A DNA stretch of 19,595 nucleotides, from NCBI GenBank assembly GCA_903911455.1, contig CAIWDQ010000312.1, forward strand, positions 1 to 19,595, written 5' to 3'. Both the position numbers and the translations under genes were made by a program. Under the pieces are notes generated by a model. The model ran no database searches and was not told the origin of the DNA. It saw only the letters and a program-made list of their open reading frames with translations. The stretch's first letter is position 1. Each line of letters starts with the position of its first letter. This DNA is from an uncultured bacterium. GTDB lineage: Bacteria; Bacteroidota; Bacteroidia; Bacteroidales; JACABE01. Below are positions 1 through 8,402 of this stretch, piece by piece.

Positions 1-92
1 CTAGTTATAAAAATAAGATTAATTTTCAGAAAATATTTAATTTTGCTATGATATAAAAGCTATTGAATTTTAATATTACTTTGATTGAATTA

Positions 93-100
93 TAACTTTG
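93..100 (+). promoter_or_regulatory. TAnnTTTG -7-type promoter motif for the candidate RNA
   Basis: TAACTTTG matches the Bacteroidota -7 consensus TAnnTTTG and would start transcription near 107. There is no TTG at the usual distance upstream (nearest candidates at 63-65 and 81-83). This short motif occurs by chance in AT-rich DNA, so on its own it is weak; its position ahead of a foldable stretch that ends in a terminator is what makes it worth listing. Confidence 0.4.
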
Positions 101-106
101 GGCTAA

Positions 107-340
107 ACCTAAATTATTATTCAAAAATAGGAGTAAAGAAGTGTCAAGAGACATCGCAATACCCTAGGTCGAAGTAATTGAACTTGCAAATCATTTGTTG
201 AGGACCCGAACATGCATTGCACCCAAATATATTGTTTATGGATGTTACTTTGGCGGGCAAACTAAAGGTTACAGTTCTAAAAAAGAAACGATAATTACTA
301 TAATAAAAAGCTTCTGCCAAATATATAATAGGAGCTTTTT
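107..340 (+). ncRNA. Candidate structured small RNA, about 235 nt (6S-like rod possible)
   Basis: No credible protein is encoded here, yet the stretch is bounded by a TAnnTTTG motif and a strong terminator hairpin and can fold into a rod. CGAAGTAA (170-177) pairs over eight positions with TTACTTTG (245-252, one G-U pair), and CCC (162-164) pairs with GGG (255-257) beyond a small bulge. Inside, TGCAA (185-189) pairs with TTGCA (217-221), and TGTT (196-199) with AACA (209-212). A separate hairpin, TGTC-AAGA-GACA, lies near 142-153. A long rod with a large internal bubble resembles 6S RNA, but no diagnostic 6S sequence was recognised. The alternative is ordinary intergenic DNA downstream of a gene outside the window. 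The fold was worked out by eye. Confidence 0.35.
305..340 (+). terminator. Strong intrinsic terminator-like hairpin
   Basis: AAAAAGCTTCT (305-315) and AGGAGCTTTTT (330-340) form an 11-bp stem with one G-U pair around a 14-nt loop. The A-run on the left and T-run on the right mean it could stop transcripts from either side. Reading rightwards it would end the candidate RNA or a gene lying before the window. Confidence 0.7.
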
Positions 341-444
341 ATCAACAATAGTTAAAATATTTTTCATCACTTATAAGTCTGCAAATAAGAGTTATAAACC
401 ATCGAAATTCTCATCCAATGTTATTTAATGTTAAGAATAAAGAC

Positions 445-471
445 TTTGTTTTAATATTTTGAGTATCTTTG
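445..471 (+). promoter_or_regulatory. Probable promoter of the FMN-barrel protein gene
   Basis: TATCTTTG (464-471) matches the -7 consensus, and TTTG (445-448) is a possible -33 element. The 15-bp gap is shorter than the roughly 19-20 bp usually reported. Transcription would begin near 478 and give a leader of about 16 nt before the ATG at 494. Confidence 0.5.
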
Positions 472-493
472 TAGCGAATTTTAAACAATATTA

Positions 494-2290
494 ATGGATA
501 ATAATCCTGTTCATTCTTTCCACATACCAGTAATGGGACTGGCTTTTACAGTAGAATCACCTGTAAAAGTGGCGTCTTTTGGTATTTCTTCTGTAATTTC
601 GATTATGGAGGACACCCTTATTGAAAAAATGAGAGGTTATTACTATCAACTCCGTAACGAAGAATACGTCCCAATCCCTAAGACTGAGGATGATTACAGA
701 GCTAAAAGAATAACCGATTATTTAAATCTGGTTAATAAAATAGTTAAAGAAAAGATAGAAAAGCTAAAAGAATCTGCCTTTGAAACAGGTTCAGATATTG
801 TTTTGTATTTTGAGATGTTGCCTAACGATAGCATGTTAAAACAACTTTATAATAAGATGCTTGAAACCGACGAAGGGCATACTAAAGAGAAATTACAGAA
901 TATGCTTCGCAATGAGATTCGTCCGGGAAGTATTGATGTAAATATTATGACCAAAGTTGATATTGATGCTCATGATAAAGAAGGCAATATTATTGAAGAT
1001 GGTTCAGTAGCAGTTTCTGCATTCAGAGGTTATGCTAACAGCGACTTAAAAGGTTCATCAGTTGTATTATCAGCCGGAATGAATCCTCGTCTATATAATT
1101 ATATTGAGAGATTTAATCAATTTACAACTCCTCAGAAAGGTCAGTTTGAAAAGAAAATCGTAATCAAAGTTAGTGATTACCGTTCAGCCTTAATACAAGG
1201 AAAGTTCTTAGCTAAGAAAGGAATTTGGGTTTCTGAATTCAGAATAGAATCAGGATTAAACTGTGGAGGACATACCTTTGCAACTGATGGCTATCTTTTA
1301 GGACCAATCTTAGAAGAATTTAAAACAAAGAAAACAGAACTCATCAACGAGTTATTTACTATATATACTAAAGCTTTAGCAACAAAAGAAAAAGAAATAC
1401 CAAGCGAACCACCACATTTACGTTTAACAGTTCAGGGTGGCATCGGTACTGCCGAAGAAAATAAATTACTACTTGATTATTATGGTATGGATGGTACAGG
1501 ATGGGGAAGTCCATTCTTATTAGTACCTGAAGCAACTACACTTGACGCAAGATCTCTTGAATTATTAAGTGCATCAAAAGAAGAAGATGTTATAGTTAGT
1601 CATAATTCTCCATTAGGTATTAGATTTAGTTATCTGAAAGAAGTATCAGGTGAAATAGAAAAGAATGAGCGTATTGAAGCAGGTAAACCTGGAAGTCCTT
1701 GTACCGAACAGATGATGCTTTTCAACAACGAATTCCCTGGCAAACCATTATGTACTGCATCTATAAGCTACCAACGCAAAAAACTAGAACAACTTAAAGG
1801 AGAAAACCTTTCGGCAGAAGAATATAGAAAGCAAAGTGAGAAAATAATGGCAAAAGAATGTCTTTGTCTTGGTTTAAGTAATTCTGCTTTTATTAAGAAT
1901 GAAATGGAACCAATTAAAGGGAATTCATTAGCAGTTACTGTTTGTACCGGACCTAATATTGTTTACTTCTCAAAGATAGCTTCTTTAAAAGAAATGGTTG
2001 ATCATATATATGGAAGAACAAATTTACTAAATCCCGGTTATCGTCCACACTTCTTTATTAATGAATTGAAATTGTATATTGATTATTTAAGAGACACAGT
2101 ACATGAAGCTCTTAACAAATTAGACGATAAAAGCAGAAAGTATTATACTAGTTTTTGTAATAATCTTTTAGATGGGATAGCATATTACCAACAACTGGCT
2201 GAAAATGCTGTTATAAAAACTCAAGGTAATATGAAGCCTGAACTTATTGATGCAAGAGAACAAATCTTTAAAATAAGACAACAGTTATAA
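494..2290 (+). CDS. Nitronate-monooxygenase-like FMN-barrel protein, function unknown
   Basis: This 598-residue protein is probably a cytosolic TIM-barrel flavoprotein distantly related to the 2-nitropropane dioxygenase / FMN-dependent enoyl-ACP reductase group. Three parts support this. The N-terminus (IPVMGLAFTVESPVKVAS, residues 11-28) resembles the opening strand and loop of those enzymes. CGGHTFATDG (257-266) occupies the place of their AGGH active-site loop. VQGGIGTAEE (313-322), followed by YGMDGTGWGSPFLL (330-343), matches the GGI phosphate-binding loop and the GADGVxxGTRFL segment. It is much longer than the usual 320-350 residues; residues 45-240 and the C-terminal 250 are extra. 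Cysteines at 403, 420, 456, 458 and 484 could bind metal, but this is speculation. No signal peptide or membrane segment is seen. The ATG follows a promoter closely, and the gene converges on the next with a 16-bp gap. The substrate cannot be assigned. Confidence 0.6.
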   Translation: MDNNPVHSFHIPVMGLAFTVESPVKVASFGISSVISIMEDTLIEKMRGYYYQLRNEEYVPIPKTEDDYRAKRITDYLNLVNKIVKEKIEKLKESAFETGSDIVLYFEMLPNDSMLKQLYNKMLETDEGHTKEKLQNMLRNEIRPGSIDVNIMTKVDIDAHDKEGNIIEDGSVAVSAFRGYANSDLKGSSVVLSAGMNPRLYNYIERFNQFTTPQKGQFEKKIVIKVSDYRSALIQGKFLAKKGIWVSEFRIESGLNCGGHTFATDGYLLGPILEEFKTKKTELINELFTIYTKALATKEKEIPSEPPHLRLTVQGGIGTAEENKLLLDYYGMDGTGWGSPFLLVPEATTLDARSLELLSASKEEDVIVSHNSPLGIRFSYLKEVSGEIEKNERIEAGKPGSPCTEQMMLFNNEFPGKPLCTASISYQRKKLEQLKGENLSAEEYRKQSEKIMAKECLCLGLSNSAFIKNEMEPIKGNSLAVTVCTGPNIVYFSKIASLKEMVDHIYGRTNLLNPGYRPHFFINELKLYIDYLRDTVHEALNKLDDKSRKYYTSFCNNLLDGIAYYQQLAENAVIKTQGNMKPELIDAREQIFKIRQQL

Positions 2291-2306
2291 TCCTTTTTTT
2301 TACAGC

Positions 2307-5300
2307 TTATCTTATTAAAGTTACACTTCCACTTTTCTTTAAAATAAAGTCATTGGTATTTTTGATTGTACCAACCATTAGGTATACGTAAATACCATTA
2401 GGAACCGGTTTAAGTCTATATGTACCATCCCAACCTGAATCTTTATCATAACTTTCAAATATTAATTCACCCCAACGATTGTAGATGTAAAGTTTAAAAT
2501 CACTAAAGTTATAAGTAGTTTCTATTTTAAAAATATCATTTAAACCGTCTCCATTAGGTGTAAAACAATTAGGAATATAAATTCCGGGAGTATCACAATC
2601 TTCATATAATATATTAATTGTATCACTGGCTATACAATTATAATTATCAACTACCGTAACCCAATAAACTCCCTGCTTATTAATATTAAAAATAGAATCA
2701 GTTGAATTATCCTGCCAAAGACATGAAATATATTTATTGCCAACATTCAATTCAATAGATTTACCATTACAAAGAGTTAGGTCAGGACCTAAGTTCAAAT
2801 TAGGATTACTATAAAATATATTAATTGTATCTTTGAAACTACAGTTACTTTGATTCGTTACTTTTACCCAATATAATCCTTGATGAGTAGCATTATAAGT
2901 TGAATTTGTAGAATTATCCTGCCATAAATAATTTACTCCTGCTAAAGTTGCTTTTAATAATAAGGTTTGTCCTTTGCATAAAGTAGTATCATTCCCTAAA
3001 TCAATAAAAGGTAATGACATATAATTCACATTTATTGAATCGTATTTAAAACATCCATACTGATTTGTTAGTTTAACCCAATAAATTCCTTGATTGCTTA
3101 CATTATAAATAGAATTAGTAGTAGCATCCTGCCAAAGATAAGTTGAAAAAGGTGTAGTAACATTTAATTTTAAAGTATCACCCTGGCATAATGTTGTATC
3201 ATTGCCCAGATTAACAAATACTGAAGGGCTATAACTTACATTTATAGTATCTCTGTTAGTACAAGATATTGAATTAGCAACCTGGACCCAATACATTCCT
3301 TGATTTGAAACAGTATAAGTTGGAGTTGTAGCTCCATTCTGCCATAAATAAGTAGAGTTAAGAAACGTAGCATTTAATATTAGGCTTTGTCCCTGGCATA
3401 AAACTGTATCATTACCTAAGTTAATTTGAGGCACAGGAGAATAATTAACAACAATAGTATCATATTTATAACAATTATTAAGTAGTGAAACTTTAACCCA
3501 ATATACTCCTTGTTGAGTTACATTAAAAGTAGGAGTTGATGCATTATTTTGCCAATGATATGTTGCATTCGGGTAGGTGGCATTTAATATAACAGTATTG
3601 CCAGGGCATAATGTTGTATCATTACCAAGGTTAACAGTTGGACTAGGAATGTATGATACATTAATTGTATCACCATAATAACAACTACTATTAATTGAAA
3701 CTTTTACCCAATAAGTTCCAGGTTGCGTGACATTAAATGATGATGCTGTTGAGCCATTTTGCCAAATATATGTTGCATAAGGAGTGTAAACATTTAAGTT
3801 AAGAGTATATCCATTGCACATAATAGTATCTAAACCAAGATTAACCATTGGGCTTGGCTTATAAATAACGTTAACAGTGTCACTGGAATAACATGCATTA
3901 TTAACATAAGCAGTACACCAATAAGTTCCTTGGGTGTTTGCTGCCTGATTAGAAAACGTTGACCCATTCTGCCATAGATAGTGACAATTGGGATTAACTG
4001 CACTTAATATTAATGATTGCCAATAACAAATTACTGTATCATTTCCAAGATTAACAACTGGAGGTGAAGTAAAAGTTACATGAGCTGTATCAGTAGTATA
4101 ACAATTATTAGTATCTTTTATTCGAACCCAATAAATCCCTTGTTGGGTTACAAATAAAGTTGGATTGGTTGAACCATCTTGCCATTGATAGGTACAATTA
4201 GTATTTGTTGCATTCAATGTTGTAGTCTGGCCTGTACAAAGAATAGTATCAAAACCAGAATAAACAGGTGGAGTAGGATAATAATACACATGAATAGTAT
4301 CTGTAAAAGTACAATTATTAGGGCTAGTAACTTTTACCCAATAAGTTCCTTGATGTATCACATTAAAAGATGTAGTAGTTGTTCCATCCTGCCATAGATA
4401 GGTACTGCCGTTTATATAAGCATTTAAAAATACTGTCTTGCCTGGACATAATATAGTATCATTTCCTAGATTAATAATAGGTAATGAAACCACTGATAAG
4501 TTTATGGTAACTATGCTATCACAACCTGATACAGTTAATAAAGTATCTTTATAAACTCCGGTTGAAGAATAATAATGCGTTCCTATATGAAAGAGTTGTC
4601 CCTGACAAATAACCGGGTTAATTGAATCTTTAACTTGTGATACAATATTAATTCTTATGCTATCACATGCAGAAGTATCGCAGGCAGTTTGCCAACGTGC
4701 ATAATAAGTTGTTGTTTGGTTAGGCTTAGGAATTGTTAATGGAGTATTCTTTCCAACATAAGTCTGACCACATGCTCCTTTATACCATTTTAAAGTATCT
4801 CCATAACCACCTGTTGAAGTTAAAGTAATTGTCGTATTATCATTTATACAAATATTATTTTTGTTTGATTGTAAAGCAGATGGTTTTTGACTATTACAAG
4901 GTGCTACTATCTTTAATATATAACTATCATCAAGCCCATTCCAAGTACTATCATAATATGCATTATAACCCGGATTGATTGTATAAGCACCTGTATTAAC
5001 GATTTCTCCAACAAAATAAACATTATTATGCTTATCAGTTGCAAGCCCTGTGCCATAATCCATACCTATAGATCCATAATAAGTAGCCCATTGACGAACT
5101 CCAAATTTATTAAATTTCATTAAAACTGCGTCTTCACTTCCTGAAATAGAAGGTTGCCAATATTCTCCTGCCATTTGTTGAGTTGGAAAATTTGTAGACA
5201 TCGAAAAGCCTGTAATATAAACATTATCGATACTATCTCTACAAATAAAATTATAGTTGTTAAATGTAAAACTTTCATTTGAAGTCCCTCCATAATAAGT

Positions 5301-7133
5301 TGACCAAAGGCATACCCCAAAACTATTAAATTTTAATATAAAAAAATCGCTACCTCCTAAATTAAAAGCCTGCCAATAAGCACCTGTCAATTGTTGAGTC
5401 GGGAAATTTGCTGAAGTTGTAATTCCTAGAACATAAATATTGTCCTGACTATCTGCACAAATTGAATATCCATAATCATTATTATTTCCCCCATAATATG
5501 TTGCCCAAAGTCGTACCCCTGAATTATTAAACTTTAATATAAAAGCATCATTTGAACCACCATTAGTAGCTTGATAAAATGCTCCTGTTAAGCCTTGTGT
5601 TGGTAAATTTACAAGTGCAAATCCAGTAATATATATATTATTCTGGCTATCAATACAAATTGAAGTTGCCATATCACTACTATTTCCACCATAATAAGTA
5701 GCCCATTGTAAAGCTTCTGCATTATTAAATTTTAATATAAAAGCATCAGTACTTCCTCCTATCGCAGACTGCCAATAAGCACCTGTTAATTGAAGTGTTG
5801 GGAAATTAGCAGACTGAGTATATCCTGTTATGTACAAATTATTTTGATTGTCAATACAGATTGAGTTAGCCTGATCACTACCTGTACCTCCATAATATGT
5901 TGCCCAAAGGCATACCCCTGAATTGTTAAACTTTAAAATAATTGCATCATTACTTCCCCCATTTGTTGATTGCCAATATGCTCCTGATAAAAATTGTGTT
6001 GGGAAGTTTGTGGAATAGCTAGTACCTCCAATATAAATATTGTCTTGACTATCTTTACATATTGCATACCCTAAATCATTACCATTCCCTCCATAATAAG
6101 TGCTCCATAATCTGACACCATTACTATTAAATTTTAGCACAATAATATCAAAACTCCCGCCGGCAAATATAGGCTGCCAGTAAGCACCTGCTAATTGTAA
6201 TGTTGGGAAATCGGAAGAATAAGTATAGCCTGTAATAAAAATATTATCCTGACTATCGGTACATATTGCTCTAAATCCATCAGAAGATGAACCACCATAA
6301 TATGTTGCCCATACAAGTGGATCTATAATTAAAGTTTGATTTTTATCATACTCATTTATCTTAAATTTAATGATATTTTCACTTCCTAAAATAAATTTAC
6401 TTTCAATTTTATTTTCTTTATTATTAAGATATGAATATAAATTGCCTTCCTCAATTGTACCTGCGATGGTTTGTATTTTAAGTTTTGTATCATTATCTAT
6501 TAATGTTACATCATCAGTATTCTGATATTTAATCTTAATGTTATTATAATCTGCATTTGGATGTACAATAAAATCATACTTTAATGGATGTTCTTTATTA
6601 TTAGGATTGGTATAGATTACCCAGTCAATCCCATCATAAATATTTTTAATAGTAATCTTACCAAAGCCTTTTACATTATAAATTCCTTTTGGACAATGGG
6701 GATAAAAGTAATTATAATGCCCTTGTTTACTTTCATATTCCTTAATAATATTTGATTTGTTAATGGTAGCTCCAATCAAATCCATATCTAATCTATAGTA
6801 AGAAAGTTTTTTATTCTTATCATCATCCTTTTCACCTATTGCCTGTTGCCTATTGCCTATTGCCTCTTCTTCTTCTTCAATTTTTAGATAAACATAACTC
6901 AGACCTTTATCAGTAATATAAATATCACAACTACCATACGAAGCTTTGAATAAAACATTATCGGCAGGCTTGCCATCAGTATTGGTAAACTGACCTTCAT
7001 TCTCGATAAATTCTATTTGTTGATTTTTAGCCCATTGTTTAGCATTGGCAAATGAAGTACTGTCAACTTTATTGTTGTGAGCAAACAAAGTTGACGAAAG
7101 AATAATCAATATGATTAGAAATGCATTTCTCAT
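2307..7133 (-). CDS. Secreted T9SS-sorted protein: seven-bladed SBBP propeller plus nine Ig-like repeats
   Basis: This 1608-residue cell-surface or secreted protein was probably exported by Sec and then by the type IX system. Residues 1-18 form a signal peptide. Residues 40-270 contain the conserved N-terminal region (FIENEGQF at 42-49) usual in this family. WATYYGG-type motifs begin near residues 275, 343, 410, 477, 543, 610 and 682, each followed by DSQDNIYITG-like SBBP sequence; seven blades of about 67 residues suggest a closed propeller. Residues 745-885 hold two diverged linking domains. Nine repeats of about 70 residues follow (888 to about 1515), each with NLGNDTxLCxG, YLWQDGST and QGxYWVKV motifs and a paired cysteine pattern, so Ig-like. 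The last 90 residues (IPNCFTPNGDGLNDIF, YNRWGELIFES, GWDGT, PNGIYVY) are the gliding-associated type B sorting domain. A role in adhesion or substrate binding is inferred only; no catalytic domain is seen. Heptamer repeats interrupt the N-terminal region. Confidence 0.9.
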   Translation of the reverse strand: MRNAFLIILIILSSTLFAHNNKVDSTSFANAKQWAKNQQIEFIENEGQFTNTDGKPADNVLFKASYGSCDIYITDKGLSYVYLKIEEEEEAIGNRQQAIGEKDDDKNKKLSYYRLDMDLIGATINKSNIIKEYESKQGHYNYFYPHCPKGIYNVKGFGKITIKNIYDGIDWVIYTNPNNKEHPLKYDFIVHPNADYNNIKIKYQNTDDVTLIDNDTKLKIQTIAGTIEEGNLYSYLNNKENKIESKFILGSENIIKFKINEYDKNQTLIIDPLVWATYYGGSSSDGFRAICTDSQDNIFITGYTYSSDFPTLQLAGAYWQPIFAGGSFDIIVLKFNSNGVRLWSTYYGGNGNDLGYAICKDSQDNIYIGGTSYSTNFPTQFLSGAYWQSTNGGSNDAIILKFNNSGVCLWATYYGGTGSDQANSICIDNQNNLYITGYTQSANFPTLQLTGAYWQSAIGGSTDAFILKFNNAEALQWATYYGGNSSDMATSICIDSQNNIYITGFALVNLPTQGLTGAFYQATNGGSNDAFILKFNNSGVRLWATYYGGNNNDYGYSICADSQDNIYVLGITTSANFPTQQLTGAYWQAFNLGGSDFFILKFNSFGVCLWSTYYGGTSNESFTFNNYNFICRDSIDNVYITGFSMSTNFPTQQMAGEYWQPSISGSEDAVLMKFNKFGVRQWATYYGSIGMDYGTGLATDKHNNVYFVGEIVNTGAYTINPGYNAYYDSTWNGLDDSYILKIVAPCNSQKPSALQSNKNNICINDNTTITLTSTGGYGDTLKWYKGACGQTYVGKNTPLTIPKPNQTTTYYARWQTACDTSACDSIRINIVSQVKDSINPVICQGQLFHIGTHYYSSTGVYKDTLLTVSGCDSIVTINLSVVSLPIINLGNDTILCPGKTVFLNAYINGSTYLWQDGTTTTSFNVIHQGTYWVKVTSPNNCTFTDTIHVYYYPTPPVYSGFDTILCTGQTTTLNATNTNCTYQWQDGSTNPTLFVTQQGIYWVRIKDTNNCYTTDTAHVTFTSPPVVNLGNDTVICYWQSLILSAVNPNCHYLWQNGSTFSNQAANTQGTYWCTAYVNNACYSSDTVNVIYKPSPMVNLGLDTIMCNGYTLNLNVYTPYATYIWQNGSTASSFNVTQPGTYWVKVSINSSCYYGDTINVSYIPSPTVNLGNDTTLCPGNTVILNATYPNATYHWQNNASTPTFNVTQQGVYWVKVSLLNNCYKYDTIVVNYSPVPQINLGNDTVLCQGQSLILNATFLNSTYLWQNGATTPTYTVSNQGMYWVQVANSISCTNRDTINVSYSPSVFVNLGNDTTLCQGDTLKLNVTTPFSTYLWQDATTNSIYNVSNQGIYWVKLTNQYGCFKYDSINVNYMSLPFIDLGNDTTLCKGQTLLLKATLAGVNYLWQDNSTNSTYNATHQGLYWVKVTNQSNCSFKDTINIFYSNPNLNLGPDLTLCNGKSIELNVGNKYISCLWQDNSTDSIFNINKQGVYWVTVVDNYNCIASDTINILYEDCDTPGIYIPNCFTPNGDGLNDIFKIETTYNFSDFKLYIYNRWGELIFESYDKDSGWDGTYRLKPVPNGIYVYLMVGTIKNTNDFILKKSGSVTLIR
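6835..6862 (-). repeat. Four tandem heptamers inside the surface protein gene
   Basis: On the coding (minus) strand the order is CAATAGG, CAATAGG, CAACAGG, CAATAGG. They encode residues 91-100 (AIGNRQQAIG) in a charged linker, directly after a GAA/GAG run encoding EEEEE. Short heptanucleotide repeats of this type are scattered through Bacteroidota and cyanobacterial genomes. Because seven is not a multiple of three, gain or loss of one unit would shift the reading frame of a 1608-residue surface protein. Confidence 0.85.
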
Positions 7134-7150
7134 TCAGTAAACATTGGGAA

Positions 7151-7158
7151 CAAAGTTA
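7151..7158 (-). promoter_or_regulatory. Possible -7 element for the large surface protein
   Basis: On the minus strand TAACTTTG matches TAnnTTTG and lies 17 bp upstream of the ATG, so transcription would start about 10 nt before the coding sequence. No TTG at a suitable -33 distance was found. Confidence 0.4.
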
Positions 7159-7328
7159 ATTCTAATTTATATAATAGACATCATTTTTGGCAATTTAGTT
7201 GTATGACACATAAAAAATAATTCACTATTTTGTTTATGAGACCTCAATGTACTTCTAAGAAGCTGTTTATTAATAATTATTTTTGTGCTGATAATTATTA
7301 AATGTTTTATAAAGAAGAATAATGGCAT

Positions 7329-7590
7329 AACTAATATTACTTTACTCATTGTTTCTATCTGTGAAGGCTAAAGTAATATTCGGATGCCCTTCATTGTAAA
7401 AATAATGGGCAAAGTAATATTCCGAAGCCGATTATTGATAGACACAATGGCATAAGTAATATTCGGATGCCATTCATTGTAAAAATAATGGGCAAAGCAA
7501 TATTCGGAAGCCCATTATTTATAGACACAATGGCATAAGTAATATTCGGATGCCCTTCACTGTGAAAATAATGGGCAAAGCAACTTTTGT
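7329..7590. repeat. Alternating 41/42-bp tandem array with nested inverted repeats
   Basis: Units begin at about 7329 (decayed), 7371, 7412, 7454, 7495, 7537 and 7578 (truncated). Most start AAGTAATATTCGGA or a close variant, and they alternate between an A form (ends AATAATGGGC) and a B form (ends CAATGGCAT), giving an 83-bp dimer. Adjacent halves are complementary: AAATAATGGGC (7483-7493) pairs perfectly with GCCCATTATTT (7510-7520), and AATGGCAT (7446-7453) with ATGCCATT (7467-7474). The array fills the middle of the 560-bp gap (7134-7693) between the surface protein and acpH. Apart from this array and the promoter motif at 7151, I see nothing in that gap. Small peptides readable across it show no family resemblance. 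Confidence 0.85.
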
Positions 7591-7693
7591 TATGTGCTCT
7601 TTATAAGACGAGTAGCATTTCAAATAGGATAAATGCCATTTTCATTAAAAAAGAATCATTGATTAATATTTGATACATATAAACCTGTTCAGT

Positions 7694-8284
7694 TTATACA
7701 ATTAAATTTCTCTTTTCTCTTTCGGTGAATTCAATTAATTGAGGAAAGAACTTCATGAATTCTGTTTGGTATAATAAATAATCTATTCTAAGTTCATCAA
7801 CTGCAGTCTCCATTCCCGAATCAAATTTAGTTCTTTTGGACATTCCATGAAACACCCAACCTAGAAACTTAAAGTCGGCATACTGTACAAACCAGTTGTG
7901 ATTGATCATATAAGGCATTATTCTTTTGGTATGAGGTGGGAGAACATCATAATTTCTAATAAGAACTTCATAAGCATTGTCTGCAATTTTTTGAATAGGT
8001 ATTTCAGAATAAAAACTAAAGTTAGCAGATAAAAAATGATCATAATAAATATCAACAATTATTCCTGCAAACTTTTTATACCTTTCTTCCAGTCTTTTTT
8101 TACTTTGTCTGACTATATCATGGTCATCCGTAAATCTATCTATCTTCCTATGCAGTAATATCCCTGACTGTACTTCCGGATTATACTTATCAAACTGCTT
8201 TCCCTTAACTGCATCAGCAATTAGGTTGCCGAGTATAAGTGACTCATCAAGACCGGATAAGAATACATGCGCAAGAAAATTCAT
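7694..8284 (-). CDS. acpH: Acyl carrier protein phosphodiesterase (AcpH / DUF479 family)
   Basis: This 196-residue cytosolic hydrolase probably removes the 4'-phosphopantetheine group from holo-acyl carrier protein, returning it to the apo form during fatty-acid-synthase turnover. Family features are the start MNFLAHVFLS, GNLIADAVKG (19-28), LHRKIDRFTDDH (44-55), which contains the conserved His and Asp residues expected to hold the metal, and DIYYDHFL (78-85). The length is normal for the family (about 190-200) and the protein looks complete. The ATG is the natural start, since MNFLAH is the usual N-terminus. The gene is divergent from iorAB across about 110 bp. AcpH activity has been shown for the E. 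coli protein; whether Bacteroidota members share exactly that substrate is assumed. Confidence 0.88.
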   Translation of the reverse strand: MNFLAHVFLSGLDESLILGNLIADAVKGKQFDKYNPEVQSGILLHRKIDRFTDDHDIVRQSKKRLEERYKKFAGIIVDIYYDHFLSANFSFYSEIPIQKIADNAYEVLIRNYDVLPPHTKRIMPYMINHNWFVQYADFKFLGWVFHGMSKRTKFDSGMETAVDELRIDYLLYQTEFMKFFPQLIEFTEREKRNLIV

Positions 8285-8334
8285 TTATTATAAATAATTA
8301 GTAAGAAAAAAAGTATTATTAACAAAATTTTGTC

Positions 8335-8342
8335 TAGTTTTG
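8335..8342 (+). promoter_or_regulatory. Possible -7 element for iorAB
   Basis: TAGTTTTG matches TAnnTTTG on the plus strand, which would put the transcript start near 8349 and give a leader of about 45 nt before iorA. No TTG at the proper upstream distance is seen, so the match could be chance. Confidence 0.3.
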
Positions 8343-8371
8343 CATCATAAAAAAGTTCCGTAAAATTAATA

Positions 8372-8402
8372 CAAAAATAACACAAAATATATAATGATGC
8401 AA
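8372..8402 (-). promoter_or_regulatory. Probable acpH promoter
   Basis: On the minus strand TATTTTTG (8372-8379) fits TAnnTTTG, and TTG (8400-8402) lies upstream with a 20-bp gap, close to the usual spacing. The start would be near 8365, a leader of about 80 nt. The -33 element overlaps the first codons of the divergent iorA, so the two promoters are interleaved and may interfere. Confidence 0.45.

Noticed and set aside
185..221. tRNA-like stem-loop near the left end
   Set aside because: No T-arm consensus (GGTTCGAnTCC type), no acceptor stem and no anticodon arm of the right dimensions could be assembled.
195..428. 77-residue open frame on the plus strand near the left end
   Set aside because: It starts with TTG, runs through the terminator hairpin at 305-340, has no recognisable domain, and overlaps the structured segment. 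Treated as chance.
4179..4397. Open frame opposite the large surface protein gene
   Set aside because: It is a shadow of the Ig-like repeat coding region, without its own signals.
7167..7349. 60-residue minus-strand open frame upstream of the surface protein gene
   Set aside because: It starts inside the decayed first unit of the 41/42-bp array, shows no family resemblance and would end just before the promoter of the next gene.
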